A stretch of DNA of 64,000 bases, taken from positions 24,378-88,377 of the forward strand of contig NZ_JAJAVH010000017.1 of the NCBI RefSeq assembly GCF_020511115.1, read 5' to 3'. Shown piece after piece: positions 31,724 through 41,002 of the stretch. The position numbers and the translations under genes are program-made. Position 1 is the stretch's first letter. The number at the start of each line of letters is the position of its first letter. The DNA is from Luteimonas panaciterrae. GTDB taxonomy: Bacteria; Pseudomonadota; Gammaproteobacteria; Xanthomonadales; Xanthomonadaceae. The notes beneath the pieces are model-generated. The model was not told where the DNA came from, did no database searches, and saw only the letters and a list, made by a program, of their open reading frames with translations.

Positions 31724-33412
31724 CTAGGCCTCGACGATGGATTCCGCCAATTGCAACGCATGCGGATAGTCCCGCGCGAATTGCAGTTCGCCTTCACGCT
31801 CGTCGAGATGCATGCCGGCGATCACGCGCTTCGGCTGCGCCTGCAGGCCGGAGATGATCAGCACGATGCCGCGACGATGGCATCGCTCCGCCAGCGTCTT
31901 CAGCGCATGCACGCCGCTGGCGTCGATGATCGGCACCAGCCGCATGCGCAGGATGAAGACGCGCGGCGGCGACATGAACTGGTCGAGCAGATTGTCGAGC
32001 CGGTTGGCGGCACCGAAGAACAGTGGGCCGTTGATCTGGAAGACCTCGACACCCTTGGGCAGCAGCGCGCGCTGGTCGGTCTCGGCATCATCGCTACCGT
32101 TCTCGTCCAGTAGGCGTGTGCCGGCATTCACTTCCACCGCTTCGGCCATGCGGAACATGAAAACGAAAGCGGCCACCACGAGTCCAGCTTCGATCGCCAC
32201 GGTGAGATCGACCAGCACGGTGAGGAAGAAGGTCAGCAGCAATACCAGGCGATCGCCTTTGGGTGCGGACATGGTGTGGCGGAAGGCTTCGACTTCGCTG
32301 ATGTTCCAGGCGACGACCAACAGGATCGCCGCGAGCCCGGCCAGCGGGATGTAGCGCATCAGTGGCGCCAGCAACAGCATGAACACCAGCAGGAACACCG
32401 CGTGCAGGATGCCCGACACCGGCGAACGGCCGCCGGCGCGCACGTTGGTGGCGGTGCGCGCGATGGCCCCGGTCGCGGGCAGGCCACCGAACAGCGCCGA
32501 TCCGCAGTTGGCCACGCCCTGCGCGATCAGTTCCGCGTTGGAGCGATGGTGTCCGCCGGTCATGCCGTCGGCGACCACCGCCGACAGCAGCGATTCGACG
32601 CCGGCGAGGAAGGCGATCGTGAAGGAAGCCGGCAACAGCTCGCGCGTGCGCTCGAACGGGATGTGCGGGAAGTCGAAGACGGGCAGGGTGGACGGCAGTG
32701 CTCCGAAACGGCTGCCGATGGTTTCCGCGGGCAGCACGAACCCGGTCGTGACCAGCGTGCAGACCAGCAGCGCGAGCAGGAAGCCGGGCCAGTTGGGACG
32801 CCAGCGCCGCAACGCGAGGATCAGCACCAATCCGATCACGGTCAGCGCCACGGCTGCCGGTTGCACGGTGTGCAGGTGCTGGAAGTAGGCGGTCCAGCGT
32901 GGCAGGAACTCCGCGGGCACGCCGCCCATGCGCAGCCCGAGCGCATCCTTGATCTGGCTGGAGAAGATGCTCACCGCGATGCCCGCGGTGAAGCCGGTGA
33001 TCACCGGCTGCGGCATGTATTTCATCAGCGCGCCCAGGCGCAGCAGTCCGGCGCCGATCAGCATCAGGCCCGCCAGCAGCGTGCACAGGATCAGGCCGCC
33101 GAAGCCGAAGTTCTGGATGACGGAGAACACGACTGGAATGAAGGCTGCGGTCGGTCCGCCGATCTGCACGCGCGATCCGCCGAGCGCGGAAATCAGGAAG
33201 CCGGCGACGATCGCCGTGTACAACCCTTTCTCCGGTGTCGTGCCGCTGGCGATCGCCAATGCCATCGCCAGCGGCAGGGCGACGATCGCGACGGTCAACC
33301 CTGCGATCGCATCCGTGCGCAATTGCTGCCAACCGTAGCCTTCGCGGAAGACGGTCAGCAGCTTCGGCTCGAACATCCGCAGCGTGCGGCGATCGAAGGC
33401 GAACATCCGCAT
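31724..33412 (-). CDS. SulP family anion transporter with STAS domain
   Basis: 562 residues from ATG 33412; ATG 33406 is an alternative. Transport domain with QLRTDAIAGLTVAIVALPLAMALA, GGSRVQIGGPTAAFIPVV and GVESLLSAVVADGMTGGHHRSNAEL, then a C-terminal STAS domain (VFQINGPLFFGAANRLDNLL, IIDASGVHALKTL). SulP proteins move sulfate, bicarbonate or dicarboxylates into the cell; substrate not decided. The start overlaps the stop of a small XRE regulator gene in a TGATG arrangement, so they are translationally coupled. Confidence 0.93.
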   Translation of the reverse strand: MRMFAFDRRTLRMFEPKLLTVFREGYGWQQLRTDAIAGLTVAIVALPLAMALAIASGTTPEKGLYTAIVAGFLISALGGSRVQIGGPTAAFIPVVFSVIQNFGFGGLILCTLLAGLMLIGAGLLRLGALMKYMPQPVITGFTAGIAVSIFSSQIKDALGLRMGGVPAEFLPRWTAYFQHLHTVQPAAVALTVIGLVLILALRRWRPNWPGFLLALLVCTLVTTGFVLPAETIGSRFGALPSTLPVFDFPHIPFERTRELLPASFTIAFLAGVESLLSAVVADGMTGGHHRSNAELIAQGVANCGSALFGGLPATGAIARTATNVRAGGRSPVSGILHAVFLLVFMLLLAPLMRYIPLAGLAAILLVVAWNISEVEAFRHTMSAPKGDRLVLLLTFFLTVLVDLTVAIEAGLVVAAFVFMFRMAEAVEVNAGTRLLDENGSDDAETDQRALLPKGVEVFQINGPLFFGAANRLDNLLDQFMSPPRVFILRMRLVPIIDASGVHALKTLAERCHRRGIVLIISGLQAQPKRVIAGMHLDEREGELQFARDYPHALQLAESIVEA

Positions 33413-33666
33413 CACACCGGCGGCTCCTTCAAACGCACGCCGCGCCCACGTCCCTGGCTGGGCTGATCGTTGCCGATCAGTTCGATGCCGGCGGCATCGA
33501 GCGCATCGACGATCTTGGTCAGCGTGCTCACCACGCCGCGCACATTGCCCTTGCTGGATTCCATGCGCTGGATGGTGGGCAGGGAAACGCCGGCCATTTC
33601 GGCGAGCGTGCGCTGGTCGATGCCGAGCATCGCGCGTGCCGCGCGCATCTGGGCTGCGGAGATCAT
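33412..33666 (-). CDS. Small XRE-family DNA-binding protein coupled to SulP
   Basis: 84 residues consisting almost wholly of a helix-turn-helix: QMRAARAMLGIDQRTLAEMAGVSLPTIQRMESSKGNV. A basic tail (GRGRGVRLKEPPV) follows. It is the first gene of a two-gene unit with the SulP transporter and probably regulates the unit. A 25-bp palindrome 75 bases upstream is a candidate operator. Confidence 0.85.
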   Translation of the reverse strand: MISAAQMRAARAMLGIDQRTLAEMAGVSLPTIQRMESSKGNVRGVVSTLTKIVDALDAAGIELIGNDQPSQGRGRGVRLKEPPV

Positions 33667-33740
33667 CGAGGCGATCCTGATTGATGTATCAGATCGTTAT
33701 TTTTTGATTTTAATCCTTGAATTGCAATTATGAGAAATTG

Positions 33741-33765
33741 ATTTTGATGTTTTAAACATCAAAAT
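33741..33765. promoter_or_regulatory. 25-bp perfect palindrome upstream of XRE-SulP unit
   Basis: ATTTTGATGTT (33741-33751), centre TTA, AACATCAAAAT (33755-33765). It lies in an AT-rich stretch (33667-33770) between phoH and the XRE gene. Lack of GC and T-run speak against a terminator and for an operator. Confidence 0.6.
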
Positions 33766-33859
33766 GAAGAGTGCAGCCGACGAACGGCGCGGTCGGCAAC
33801 GGCTTCGCCATCGCTTCCGCGAGGAAGCGATGGGAGTCGTCAGAGATGTCGTGGTGCGC

Positions 33860-35260
33860 TTAGAGCACTTCGGAAGCGTAATCCGCCAACCGCGACCGCT
33901 CGCCACGCCGCAGCGTGACATGCGCGCTGTGCGCCCAGCTCTTGAAGCGATCCACGGCGTAGGTGAGGCCGGACGTGGTCTCGGTGAGGTAGGGCGTGTC
34001 GATCTGCTCGACGTTGCCCAGGCACACGATCTTGGTGCCGGGACCGGCGCGGGTGATCAGCGTCTTCATCTGCTTGGGCGTGAGGTTCTGCGCCTCGTCC
34101 AGGATCAGCCAGCGATTGAGGAAAGTGCGGCCGCGCATGAAGTTGAGCGAGCGGATCTTGATGCGCGAGGCGAGCAGGTCGTTGGTGGCCGCGCGTCCCC
34201 AGCTGCCGCCTTCCTTGTTGCTCGGCATCAGCACTTCGAGGTTGTCGGTGAGCGCGCCCATCCACGGCGTCATCTTTTCTTCCTCGGTGCCGGGCAGGAA
34301 GCCGATGTCCTCGCCGACGCTGACGGTGGCGCGGGTCATGATGATCTCGCGGTAGCGCTGCGCGTCCATCGTCTGCGCCAGGCCCGCGGCCAGCGCCAGC
34401 AGCGTCTTGCCGGTGCCGGCGGTGCCGAGCAGGGTGACGAAGTCGACTTCCGGGTCCATCAGCGCATTGAGCGCGAAATTCTGTTCGCGATTGCGCGCGA
34501 TGATGCCCCACACGGCGTGCTGCTGGTTGCGGTAGTCGTCGACGATCTGCAGCGTCGCGCGCGCGCCCTCCACCTTGACCACGCGCAGTTCGGTCTGGTC
34601 ATCGCCCGGCAGATAGAGAAACTGGTTGGCGAACCATTCCTCATCGTCCTCGAGCGACACTTCGTAATAGGTGCGGCCCTTGTCGGTCCACGACTTCAGG
34701 TCCTTGCCGTGGCGCTGCCAGAAATCTCCCGGCAGCGATGTGGCGCCGGTGTAGAGCAGGCTGAAATCGTCGAGCGCGCGATCGTTCTCGTAATCCTCGG
34801 AGGCGATGCCGGCGATGGCCGCCTTGATGCGCAGGTTGATGTCCTTCGACACGAACACCACCGGCGCGCCCGGCTCGGCCTGCTTCAGCGCGACGATGGC
34901 CGCGATGATGTCGTTGTCCGGCAGCGCGCCGTTGCCGCGCTTCTGCAGCTCCGCCGCGCGCGTCTGGAACTGCAGGCGGCCGATGCTCTCGGCGCTGCGC
35001 AGCTGCAATCCCTGCGGGCGGGTGAGGGTGAGGCCGGAGGCGATCTTGTCGGCGCCCTGCGATTCGATCAGCTCGTTGATGAAGCGGCTGACCTGGCGCG
35101 CGTTGCGGCTGGCTTCCGAGGTGCCTTTCTTGCCGTTGTCGAGCTCTTCGATCACCTGCATCGGCAGGAAGACGTCGTGCTCCTCGAACTTGAACAACGC
35201 AGTCGGATCGTGCATCAGCACATTGGTGTCGAGCACGTAGATGCGCTTGCCTTTGGTCAT
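33860..35260 (-). CDS. PhoH2-type protein: PIN RNase domain plus PhoH ATPase
   Basis: 466 residues. PIN domain at about 6-140 with acidic residues in VLDTNVLMHD, VIEELDNGKKG and LPDNDIIAAI; PhoH ATPase from about 250 with Walker A GTAGTGKT and Walker B LILDEAQN. PhoH2 enzymes are RNA helicase/ribonucleases. It is separated by 101 bases from bcp on the same strand, with a hairpin repeat between. The adjacent PIN gene is not accompanied by an antitoxin-like small ORF. Confidence 0.92.
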   Translation of the reverse strand: MTKGKRIYVLDTNVLMHDPTALFKFEEHDVFLPMQVIEELDNGKKGTSEASRNARQVSRFINELIESQGADKIASGLTLTRPQGLQLRSAESIGRLQFQTRAAELQKRGNGALPDNDIIAAIVALKQAEPGAPVVFVSKDINLRIKAAIAGIASEDYENDRALDDFSLLYTGATSLPGDFWQRHGKDLKSWTDKGRTYYEVSLEDDEEWFANQFLYLPGDDQTELRVVKVEGARATLQIVDDYRNQQHAVWGIIARNREQNFALNALMDPEVDFVTLLGTAGTGKTLLALAAGLAQTMDAQRYREIIMTRATVSVGEDIGFLPGTEEEKMTPWMGALTDNLEVLMPSNKEGGSWGRAATNDLLASRIKIRSLNFMRGRTFLNRWLILDEAQNLTPKQMKTLITRAGPGTKIVCLGNVEQIDTPYLTETTSGLTYAVDRFKSWAHSAHVTLRRGERSRLADYASEVL

Positions 35261-35309
35261 CGCGTCGTCCTATGCGTGTTGTGTTGAGCGGTAAATGGAT
35301 GGCGACGGT

Positions 35310-35339
35310 CCACCGCAACCCGCGTAGCGCGGGCGGTGG
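35310..35339. repeat. Hairpin repeat between bcp and phoH2
   Basis: CCACCG-CAA-CCCGCG, loop TAG, CGCGGG-CGGTGG: a 12-bp stem with a 3-base bulge. No T-run; likely a REP-like palindrome in the transcript. Confidence 0.55.
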
Positions 35340-35361
35340 ATCGGTCGGATGGAGAGGCGAC

Positions 35362-35832
35362 TCACTTGGTCTGGGCAGTCTTCAAGGCGTCGAGGACGGC
35401 ATGCGCATGCCCGGCCACCTTGACGCCGCGCCAGGCTTGGGCGATGCGGCCTTTCGGGTCGATCAGGAAAGTGCTGCGCTCGATGCCGATGTACTTGCGG
35501 CCATAGAGCTGTTTTTCCTTGATCACGCCGAAGGCGTTGCACAGCGTTTCGTCGACATCGCTGACGAGATCGAACTTGAACCCCTGCTTGTCGCAAAAAT
35601 TCTGATGCGACTTGATCGAATCGCGCGAGACGCCGAGCACGGTGGCATCGAGTTTGGTGAATTTAGGCAGCAAGCCATTGAACTCGATGCCTTCGGTGGT
35701 GCAGCCGGGCGTCGAGTCCTTCGGGTAGAAGTACAGCACCAGCCAATGGCCGAGATGATCGGAGAGTTTCGCGGTGATTCCGCTGGACAAGGCCAGCGAT
35801 AGCTTCGGAACTTTGTCGCCGGTATCGAGCAT
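35362..35832 (-). CDS. bcp: Thioredoxin-dependent peroxiredoxin Bcp (PrxQ)
   Basis: 156 residues with peroxidatic Cys44 in FYPKDSTPGCTTEG. The resolving Cys five residues later, found in E. coli Bcp, is absent (Glu-Phe there); another Cys in SHQNFCDKQG may take its place or the enzyme may use one Cys. It reduces H2O2 and organic peroxides in the cytosol. It begins one base after the gcvR stop, so the two form an operon. Confidence 0.92.
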   Translation of the reverse strand: MLDTGDKVPKLSLALSSGITAKLSDHLGHWLVLYFYPKDSTPGCTTEGIEFNGLLPKFTKLDATVLGVSRDSIKSHQNFCDKQGFKFDLVSDVDETLCNAFGVIKEKQLYGRKYIGIERSTFLIDPKGRIAQAWRGVKVAGHAHAVLDALKTAQTK

Positions 35833-35833
35833 G

Positions 35834-36400
35834 TCAGAACTTCATCGGATCCATGATGGCGTCGAGATTCAGGTGATCGCAGAACTCGAGGAAGTCGTCG
35901 CGCAAAGCCGCGATGTGCATGTCGGCGGGCACGCCGATGGTGACCTGCGCCGAGAACATGTCGGCGCCGGTCTGCATGGCGCGGTAGCGCGAGCAGTGCA
36001 GGCTTTCGATGGTGATGCCCTGGCGGTCGAAGAAATCGGCCAGCTGGAACAGGATGCCGGGCTTGTCCGACGCCACCACCTCGACCACATAGGGCAGCAG
36101 GTTGGACTGCACGGGCTTGGGGCCGGTGCGGTACCAGATCAGCTTCAGCCCTTCCTCGCGTTCCAGGCGGGTCAGCATCGCCTCGAGCTTGGCGACCGAG
36201 TCCCACGAGCCGGTGGCCAGCGCCGTCACCGAGACGTCGCGACCGACGGTGGACAGGCGCGTATCGACGAGATTGCATCCGCTGTCGGAAATACGCCGCG
36301 TCACCGGGAGCAGTGGCGACTGCGGATGCGTCGAATAGGCGTTGATCAGCAGGTAATTCTCGTTCGGCGCGGGCCGCACAGCGGTGTCTGGATCGGTCAA
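35834..36400 (-). CDS. gcvR: Glycine cleavage repressor-like ACT protein GcvR
   Basis: 188 residues with two ACT domains (NYLLINAYSTHPQSPLLPVTRRISDSGCNL and VVEVVASDKPGILFQLADFFDRQGITIESL). In E. coli GcvR binds GcvA with glycine to repress gcvTHP. No gcv genes are in this window, so that role is by homology. Divergent from dapA and linked to bcp downstream, the usual order in this bacterial group. Confidence 0.85.
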   Translation of the reverse strand: MTDPDTAVRPAPNENYLLINAYSTHPQSPLLPVTRRISDSGCNLVDTRLSTVGRDVSVTALATGSWDSVAKLEAMLTRLEREEGLKLIWYRTGPKPVQSNLLPYVVEVVASDKPGILFQLADFFDRQGITIESLHCSRYRAMQTGADMFSAQVTIGVPADMHIAALRDDFLEFCDHLNLDAIMDPMKF

Positions 36401-36625
36401 GGCGGCGTCCGAAGCGAATAGGGTGTGAACGGCGACCCGGTCGGCGACCGGATGCGGTGATCAGCATACTTGCCCGTGGTTTCGCGCCGCAAGTAAAGTT
36501 GCCTCACGAAAGCTGGGGACCGAAGGTCGGTGCGAAAACCGGCGCGAAGGCCGCGCGACGGAATTTGTCGCGGATTTCAACCGGTTGCCCGAATTCCCAC
36601 CCCCATTCCCAACTCCATTCCGCAC

Positions 36626-37522
36626 ATGCGACTTTCCGGCAGCATCACCGCGCTGGCGACACCGTTCACGGCCGCCGGCGAACTCGACCTCGACGCCTGG
36701 CGCCGCCTCCTGCAGGCGCAGCTGAGCGCGGGCACGCAAGGCGTCGTGGTCGCCGGCTCCACCGGCGAAGCCGCCGCGCTGCTCGATGCCGAGTACGACA
36801 CCTTGCTGCGCACCGCGGTCCAGGTGCTGGGCGGACGCATTCCGGTGCTCGCCGGTACCGGTCTGTCGAACACCGCCAAGACCATCGAGCAGACCCGCCG
36901 CGCCGCCGCGCTGGGCGCCGACGCCGCGCTGGTGGTGACGCCGCCTTACGTGCGTCCCACCCAGGCCGGCCTGGTCGCGCATTACCGCGCGATCGCCGAC
37001 GACAACGCGCTGCCGATCGTGCTCTACAACGTACCCGGCCGCACCGGCTGCGATCTGCTGCCCGAAACCGTCGCCGAACTCGCCGGACATGCGCGCATCG
37101 TCGGCATCAAGGAAGCACGCAACGAGCCGGAACGCATGCAGGCATTGCTGCCGCTGCGCTCGAATGCCTTCGCCGTGCTCAGCGGCGACGATCCCACCGC
37201 CGCGCGCGCGATCCTGGCCGGCGCCGACGGCATCATCTCGGTGGCCTCGAACGTGGTGCCGGCGACGTTCCGGCGCCTGAGCGATTTGGCGCGCGGCGGC
37301 GATGCCGATGCGGCGCAGGCGTTGGACACGCAACTGCATGCGCTTTACGACTTCCTCGGCATCGAGCCGAACCCGATCCCGGTGAAGGCGATCCTGGCGC
37401 GGCTGGGCATCGGCACCGGTCTGCGCCTGCCGCTGACGACGCTGTCGGCGGAGCATGCCGTCCTGGCCGAGCGGATGCTGGAGGCGGTCCAGACGTTCGA
37501 GGCCGCGAACGCGCGCTCTTGA
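36626..37522 (+). CDS. dapA: 4-hydroxy-tetrahydrodipicolinate synthase
   Basis: 298 residues from ATG 36626 ([14 protein letters not shown]); the frame is open 32 codons further upstream without homology. TIM-barrel aldolase motifs: [10 protein letters not shown], catalytic Tyr in [10 protein letters not shown] and Schiff-base Lys in VGIKEAR. First committed step of lysine/diaminopimelate synthesis from pyruvate and aspartate semialdehyde. bamC follows after 250 bases, as in E. coli. Confidence 0.97.
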   Translation: MRLSGSITALATPFTAAGELDLDAWRRLLQAQLSAGTQGVVVAGSTGEAAALLDAEYDTLLRTAVQVLGGRIPVLAGTGLSNTAKTIEQTRRAAALGADAALVVTPPYVRPTQAGLVAHYRAIADDNALPIVLYNVPGRTGCDLLPETVAELAGHARIVGIKEARNEPERMQALLPLRSNAFAVLSGDDPTAARAILAGADGIISVASNVVPATFRRLSDLARGGDADAAQALDTQLHALYDFLGIEPNPIPVKAILARLGIGTGLRLPLTTLSAEHAVLAERMLEAVQTFEAANARS

Positions 37523-37772
37523 GTCCTTACGCTGTCAAATTGATTGTTTCCGCCGGTAATGTTGCCGTTCATGGCGTAACAACATGGGCTGACGGTCCGT
37601 CCGGCCCGTCCATCCATGGCCGGGCCTCGCCGCGCTGGCGGCGCAGCGCGATGGCGGGACTGCGCGGCAGTGCCGCGCAAAGCGCGTCTCGCCTCACCCG
37701 AGAGGGTATCGGTTAAGCATGGTTGCACGCTCACTCGCGATACACTGGCGGCTTGATCCGCAGGAGAACCCG

Positions 37773-38297
37773 ATGCGTCTTTCAGCTTTCCCGCTCCGTA
37801 CCGTGGTCGTCGCCCTGGTGGCCGCGGCCGTTCTCGGCACCTCCGGCTGCAGTTGGTTCCGCAAGAAGAACGACCTCTATGCCGCGAGCCCGGAGAGCCG
37901 TCCGCTGGAAGTGCCGCCCGATCTGAACCTCCCCGACAGTTCCGGCGCGATGAAGCTGCCCGGTGGCGACGCCCAGTCGGTCAGCCGTTCCTCGCTGCCG
38001 GCGCCCGCGGCCGCGCCGACCGGCAGTGCCAACGGCTTCACGGTTCCCGGCGAGCGCGACGCGATCTTCGCCAAGGTCGGCGACGCCCTCGCCGCGACCA
38101 CCGGCGTCACCATCGCCAGCAAGGCGCAGATCCTCGGCACCTACGACGTGGACTACGAAGGCAGCAAGTTCCTGGTGCGCGTGACCAAGGTCGATGCCGG
38201 CGTGTACGTGTCCGCGGTCGATCCGCGCGGCCTGCCGGCCACCACCGAGGCGCCGACCAAGCTGATCGCCGCGTTGAAGGCGGCTCTGGGCGGCTGA
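37773..38297 (+). CDS. bamC: BamC-like outer-membrane assembly lipoprotein
   Basis: 174 residues from ATG 37773, preceded by CAGGAG six bases upstream. Signal peptide with lipobox LGTSGC, then the flexible N-terminal lasso segment (SPESRPLEVPPDLNLPDSSG) typical of BamC, and one helix-grip domain (ERDAIFAKVGDALAATTGV). It is shorter than E. coli BamC (344), having a single domain. It joins the BAM complex that inserts outer-membrane proteins. An inverted repeat with CCATGGCCGGGC lies in the 250 bases upstream. Confidence 0.88.
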   Translation: MRLSAFPLRTVVVALVAAAVLGTSGCSWFRKKNDLYAASPESRPLEVPPDLNLPDSSGAMKLPGGDAQSVSRSSLPAPAAAPTGSANGFTVPGERDAIFAKVGDALAATTGVTIASKAQILGTYDVDYEGSKFLVRVTKVDAGVYVSAVDPRGLPATTEAPTKLIAALKAALGG

Positions 38298-38318
38298 GCC
38301 AGTTCAGTGAGCCAAAAG

Positions 38319-38345
38319 AAAACGGGCGCCTCGGCGCCCGTTTTT
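38319..38345. terminator. Bidirectional terminator, bamC / ferredoxin
   Basis: AAAACGGGCGCC (38319-38330) and GGCGCCCGTTTTT (38333-38345) form a GC stem with A- and T-runs between convergent genes. Confidence 0.93.
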
Positions 38346-38368
38346 CGTTGTGGAAACTCGTTTTCGGC

Positions 38369-38692
38369 TTACCGTTCCAACAATGGCAGCTTCCCGGTCT
38401 TGCCTTCCCATTCCTTCGCGTCCGGCAGCCCGTCCTTGCGCGCGGTGATCACCGGCCAGGCCTTGGACAGCTCGGCATTCAGGGCGACGAATTCCTCCTG
38501 ACCGGCAGGCACGTCGTCCTCGGGATAGATCGCGTTGATCGGGCATTCCGGCTCGCACAGAGTGCAGTCGATGCACTCGTCCGGATCGATCACCAGGAAG
38601 TTCGGGCCCTCGTGGAAACAGTCGACCGGGCACACCTCGACGCAGTCGGTGTACTTGCACTTGATGCAGTTCTCGGTGACGACAAAAGGCAT
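38369..38692 (-). CDS. fdxA: 7Fe ferredoxin FdxA
   Basis: 107 residues from ATG 38692 ([20 protein letters not shown]); longer frame to 38779 not needed. Two cluster motifs: [18 protein letters not shown] and [12 protein letters not shown], giving a [3Fe-4S][4Fe-4S] ferredoxin of the Azotobacter FdI type. Electron carrier in the cytosol with unknown partner. It shares a terminator with bamC. Confidence 0.93.
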   Translation of the reverse strand: MPFVVTENCIKCKYTDCVEVCPVDCFHEGPNFLVIDPDECIDCTLCEPECPINAIYPEDDVPAGQEEFVALNAELSKAWPVITARKDGLPDAKEWEGKTGKLPLLER

Positions 38693-38781
38693 GGGGGATT
38701 CGCGATGTGGCTTGGTGGATAGTCTAGCGGCTTGCCCAAAGCAGGGCGAAGCAGCGGGGTGGGGCGGTCTTCTCGTCACCC

Positions 38782-38807
38782 AAACAAAACCCGGCCGGAG
38801 CCGGGTC
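38782..38807 (-). terminator. Terminator of tRNA-Glu transcript
   Basis: On the minus strand ACCCGGC-TCCG-GCCGGGT is followed by TTTGTTTG. It lies 60 bases beyond the 3' end of the tRNA. Confidence 0.8.
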
Positions 38808-38866
38808 TTGTCGGTAAGGTCCGCGCGGTTGGCTTGGACCTCTTGCGAGAATGACTCGCATTGATA

Positions 38867-38942
38867 TGGCGCTCCCTACGGGATTCGAACCCGTGTTTTA
38901 GCCTTGAGAGGGCCACGTCCTAGGCCTCTAGACGAAGGGAGC
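38867..38942 (-). tRNA. tRNA-Glu (anticodon CTC), CCA encoded
   Basis: 76 bases. Acceptor GCTCCCT/AGGGAGC, D-arm CGTCTAGAGGCCTAGGACG typical of tRNA-Glu, anticodon loop CTCTCAA with CTC, T-loop TTCGAAT. Decodes GAG, the favoured Glu codon in a GC-rich genome. Confidence 0.95.
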
Positions 38943-39115
38943 AGGGGGTTGCCGGTAGGAGCCGGCACCGGCTGGACGGCCGGCGTGCCGTCGGATGCCC
39001 GGCACGAAGTTGTTAGTATATCGTGGAAAGCCCGATCGCGGATGGTCGGGGCTCGCGGAAGGACCCGCGCCCGTCGCGGTTGCCAAAAGGGCAGCCGATC
39101 GAATCTCCTGTCTGA

Positions 39116-40480
39116 ATGCCCAACCCGACCCAATCCACCTCCATCGCCCTGCGCGTCATCCCGCGCGAGCAACACACGATCTCGCGCAAGGACATCAGCG
39201 CGAACGCCTTGCGCGTGCTTTACCGTCTGCGCGAGGGCGGCTTCGATGCCTACCTGGTCGGCGGCGCCGTGCGCGACCTGCTGGTCGGCGGCCACCCCAA
39301 GGACTTTGACGTCGCCACCAGCGCCACGCCGGAGGAGGTCAAGCACCTGTTCCGCAACTGCCGGCTGATTGGCCGCCGCTTCCGCCTGGCGCACGTGGTG
39401 TTCGGTCGCGAGATCATCGAGGTCGCCACCTTCCGCGCCAACAGTGACGACGGCAGCGGCGACCGCCAGGTCCACGACGACGGCCGCCTGCTGCGCGACA
39501 ACGTCTACGGCAGCATCGAGGACGACGCGGTGCGGCGCGATTTCACCGCGAACGCCCTGTACTACACGGTCGAAGATTTCTCCGTGCGCGATTACGTCGG
39601 CGGCTTCGAGGACGTGAACAACCGCGTGCTCAAGCTGATCGGCGATCCGGAAACCCGCTATCGCGAAGACCCGGTGCGCATGCTGCGCGCGATCCGCTTC
39701 GCCGCCAAGCTTGGCTTCCGCATCGACGAAGGCACCGCCGAGCCGATCGCGCGCCTGGCGCCGCTGCTGCGCGAGGCCGCGCCGGCGCGCTTGTTCGAGG
39801 ATTGCCTGAAGCTGTTCCTCTCCGGCCACGCCGAAGCCAGTTTCGAGGGGCTGGAGCGCTACGGGCTGCTGTCCGCGCTGTTCCCCGACACGGCCGCCGC
39901 GCTCGCCGCCAATCGCAGCGGCGCGCTGCGGCGCATGGTGATCGCCGGCCTGCGCAACACCGATGCGCGCGTGCGCGCGGACGAACCCGTGTCGCCGGCC
40001 TTCCTGTTCGCATTGCTGCTGTGGCCGGCCTACTGCCGCGCGCTGATGGCGCTGCAGTCGCAGGGCGTGCACCTCACCGAGGCGCAGCGTCGCGCCGCCG
40101 ATCGCGTCACCGTGCATCAGCTCGATTCGATCGCGCTGCCGCGCCGGTTCTCGCTGCCGATGCAGGAAATCTGGCTGATGCAGGCGCGGCTGTCGCAGGC
40201 CCGCAGCGGTCAGCGCCAGCGCAAGCGGGTGATGCGCACGCTCTCGCATCCGCGTTTCCGCGCCGCCTTCGATTTCCTGATCCTGCGACAGGCAGCGTCA
40301 GACGATCATGCCGACGATGTGGCGTTCTGGCGTGATGCGCAACAGGATCCGGACAACGCCATCGCGATGCATCCAACCGAACCCGACGAAGCGGAAGGCG
40401 AAGGTGCGGCGGCTCCCGGACGCAAGCGCCGTCGCCGTCGTCGCAAGCCGGCCGGTCACGCCGAATCCGCTGCCGAATGA
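39116..40480 (+). CDS. pcnB: Poly(A) polymerase I
   Basis: 454 residues. Nucleotidyltransferase head: VGGAVRDLLVGGHPKDFDVATSA with catalytic DxD (DFD) and a third Asp in DDAVRRDFTANALYY, then RNA-binding helices (EDPVRMLRAIRFAAKLGF). The last 30 residues are strongly basic (RKRRRRRRKPAGH), as in PcnB as opposed to CCA-adding enzyme. It adds 3' poly(A) tails that promote RNA decay. The stop overlaps folK by ATGA, so both are translated together. Confidence 0.96.
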   Translation: MPNPTQSTSIALRVIPREQHTISRKDISANALRVLYRLREGGFDAYLVGGAVRDLLVGGHPKDFDVATSATPEEVKHLFRNCRLIGRRFRLAHVVFGREIIEVATFRANSDDGSGDRQVHDDGRLLRDNVYGSIEDDAVRRDFTANALYYTVEDFSVRDYVGGFEDVNNRVLKLIGDPETRYREDPVRMLRAIRFAAKLGFRIDEGTAEPIARLAPLLREAAPARLFEDCLKLFLSGHAEASFEGLERYGLLSALFPDTAAALAANRSGALRRMVIAGLRNTDARVRADEPVSPAFLFALLLWPAYCRALMALQSQGVHLTEAQRRAADRVTVHQLDSIALPRRFSLPMQEIWLMQARLSQARSGQRQRKRVMRTLSHPRFRAAFDFLILRQAASDDHADDVAFWRDAQQDPDNAIAMHPTEPDEAEGEGAAAPGRKRRRRRRKPAGHAESAAE

Positions 40481-40974
40481 GTGACGCTCAAGTCGCGTAC
40501 GTCGGTCTCGGCAGCAATGTCGGCGACTCGGTCCAGACGTTGCGCGCCGCCATCGACGCGCTGGGCGATTTGCCGGAAACGCGATTGCTGCGCGCCTCGA
40601 AGCTGTACCGGACGCCGGCCTGGGGCCGACGCGACCAGCCCGATTTCGTCAACGCCGTCGCCGCGCTCGACACCCGTCTGGATGCGCGCGCGCTGCTCGA
40701 TGCCTTGCTGACGCTGGAGCGAAGCTTCGGCCGTGACCGCGGCGACGGAAGCGAGCGCTGGGGGCCGCGCACACTCGATCTCGATCTTTTGCTCTACGGC
40801 GAAACGACCATCGATCAGCCCGGTCTGCACGTGCCGCATCCACATCTGCACGAGCGCGCCTTTGTGCTGGTGCCGCTGACCGAGATCGCGCCGGAGGCGG
40901 TGATCCCCGGCCGTGGAACGATACGTGCCGCGCGCGCCGCCGTGGCGGACGAAGGCATTCAAGCGTTACCCTGA
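40477..40974 (+). CDS. folK: HPPK (6-hydroxymethyl-7,8-dihydropterin pyrophosphokinase)
   Basis: 165 residues with the motif [12 protein letters not shown] at the N-terminus, the catalytic loop [26 protein letters not shown] and [12 protein letters not shown]. Transfers pyrophosphate from ATP to the pterin alcohol in folate synthesis. Overlaps pcnB by four bases; panB follows after 28 bases, an arrangement known from many gammaproteobacteria. Confidence 0.97.
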   Translation: MSDAQVAYVGLGSNVGDSVQTLRAAIDALGDLPETRLLRASKLYRTPAWGRRDQPDFVNAVAALDTRLDARALLDALLTLERSFGRDRGDGSERWGPRTLDLDLLLYGETTIDQPGLHVPHPHLHERAFVLVPLTEIAPEAVIPGRGTIRAARAAVADEGIQALP

Positions 40975-41002
40975 TGCATCGCATCAAAACGGTTGCCGCG
41001 CC

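Noticed and set aside
33860..35260. PIN-domain toxin of a VapBC pair
   Set aside because: The PIN domain is fused to a PhoH ATPase and no antitoxin gene is adjacent.
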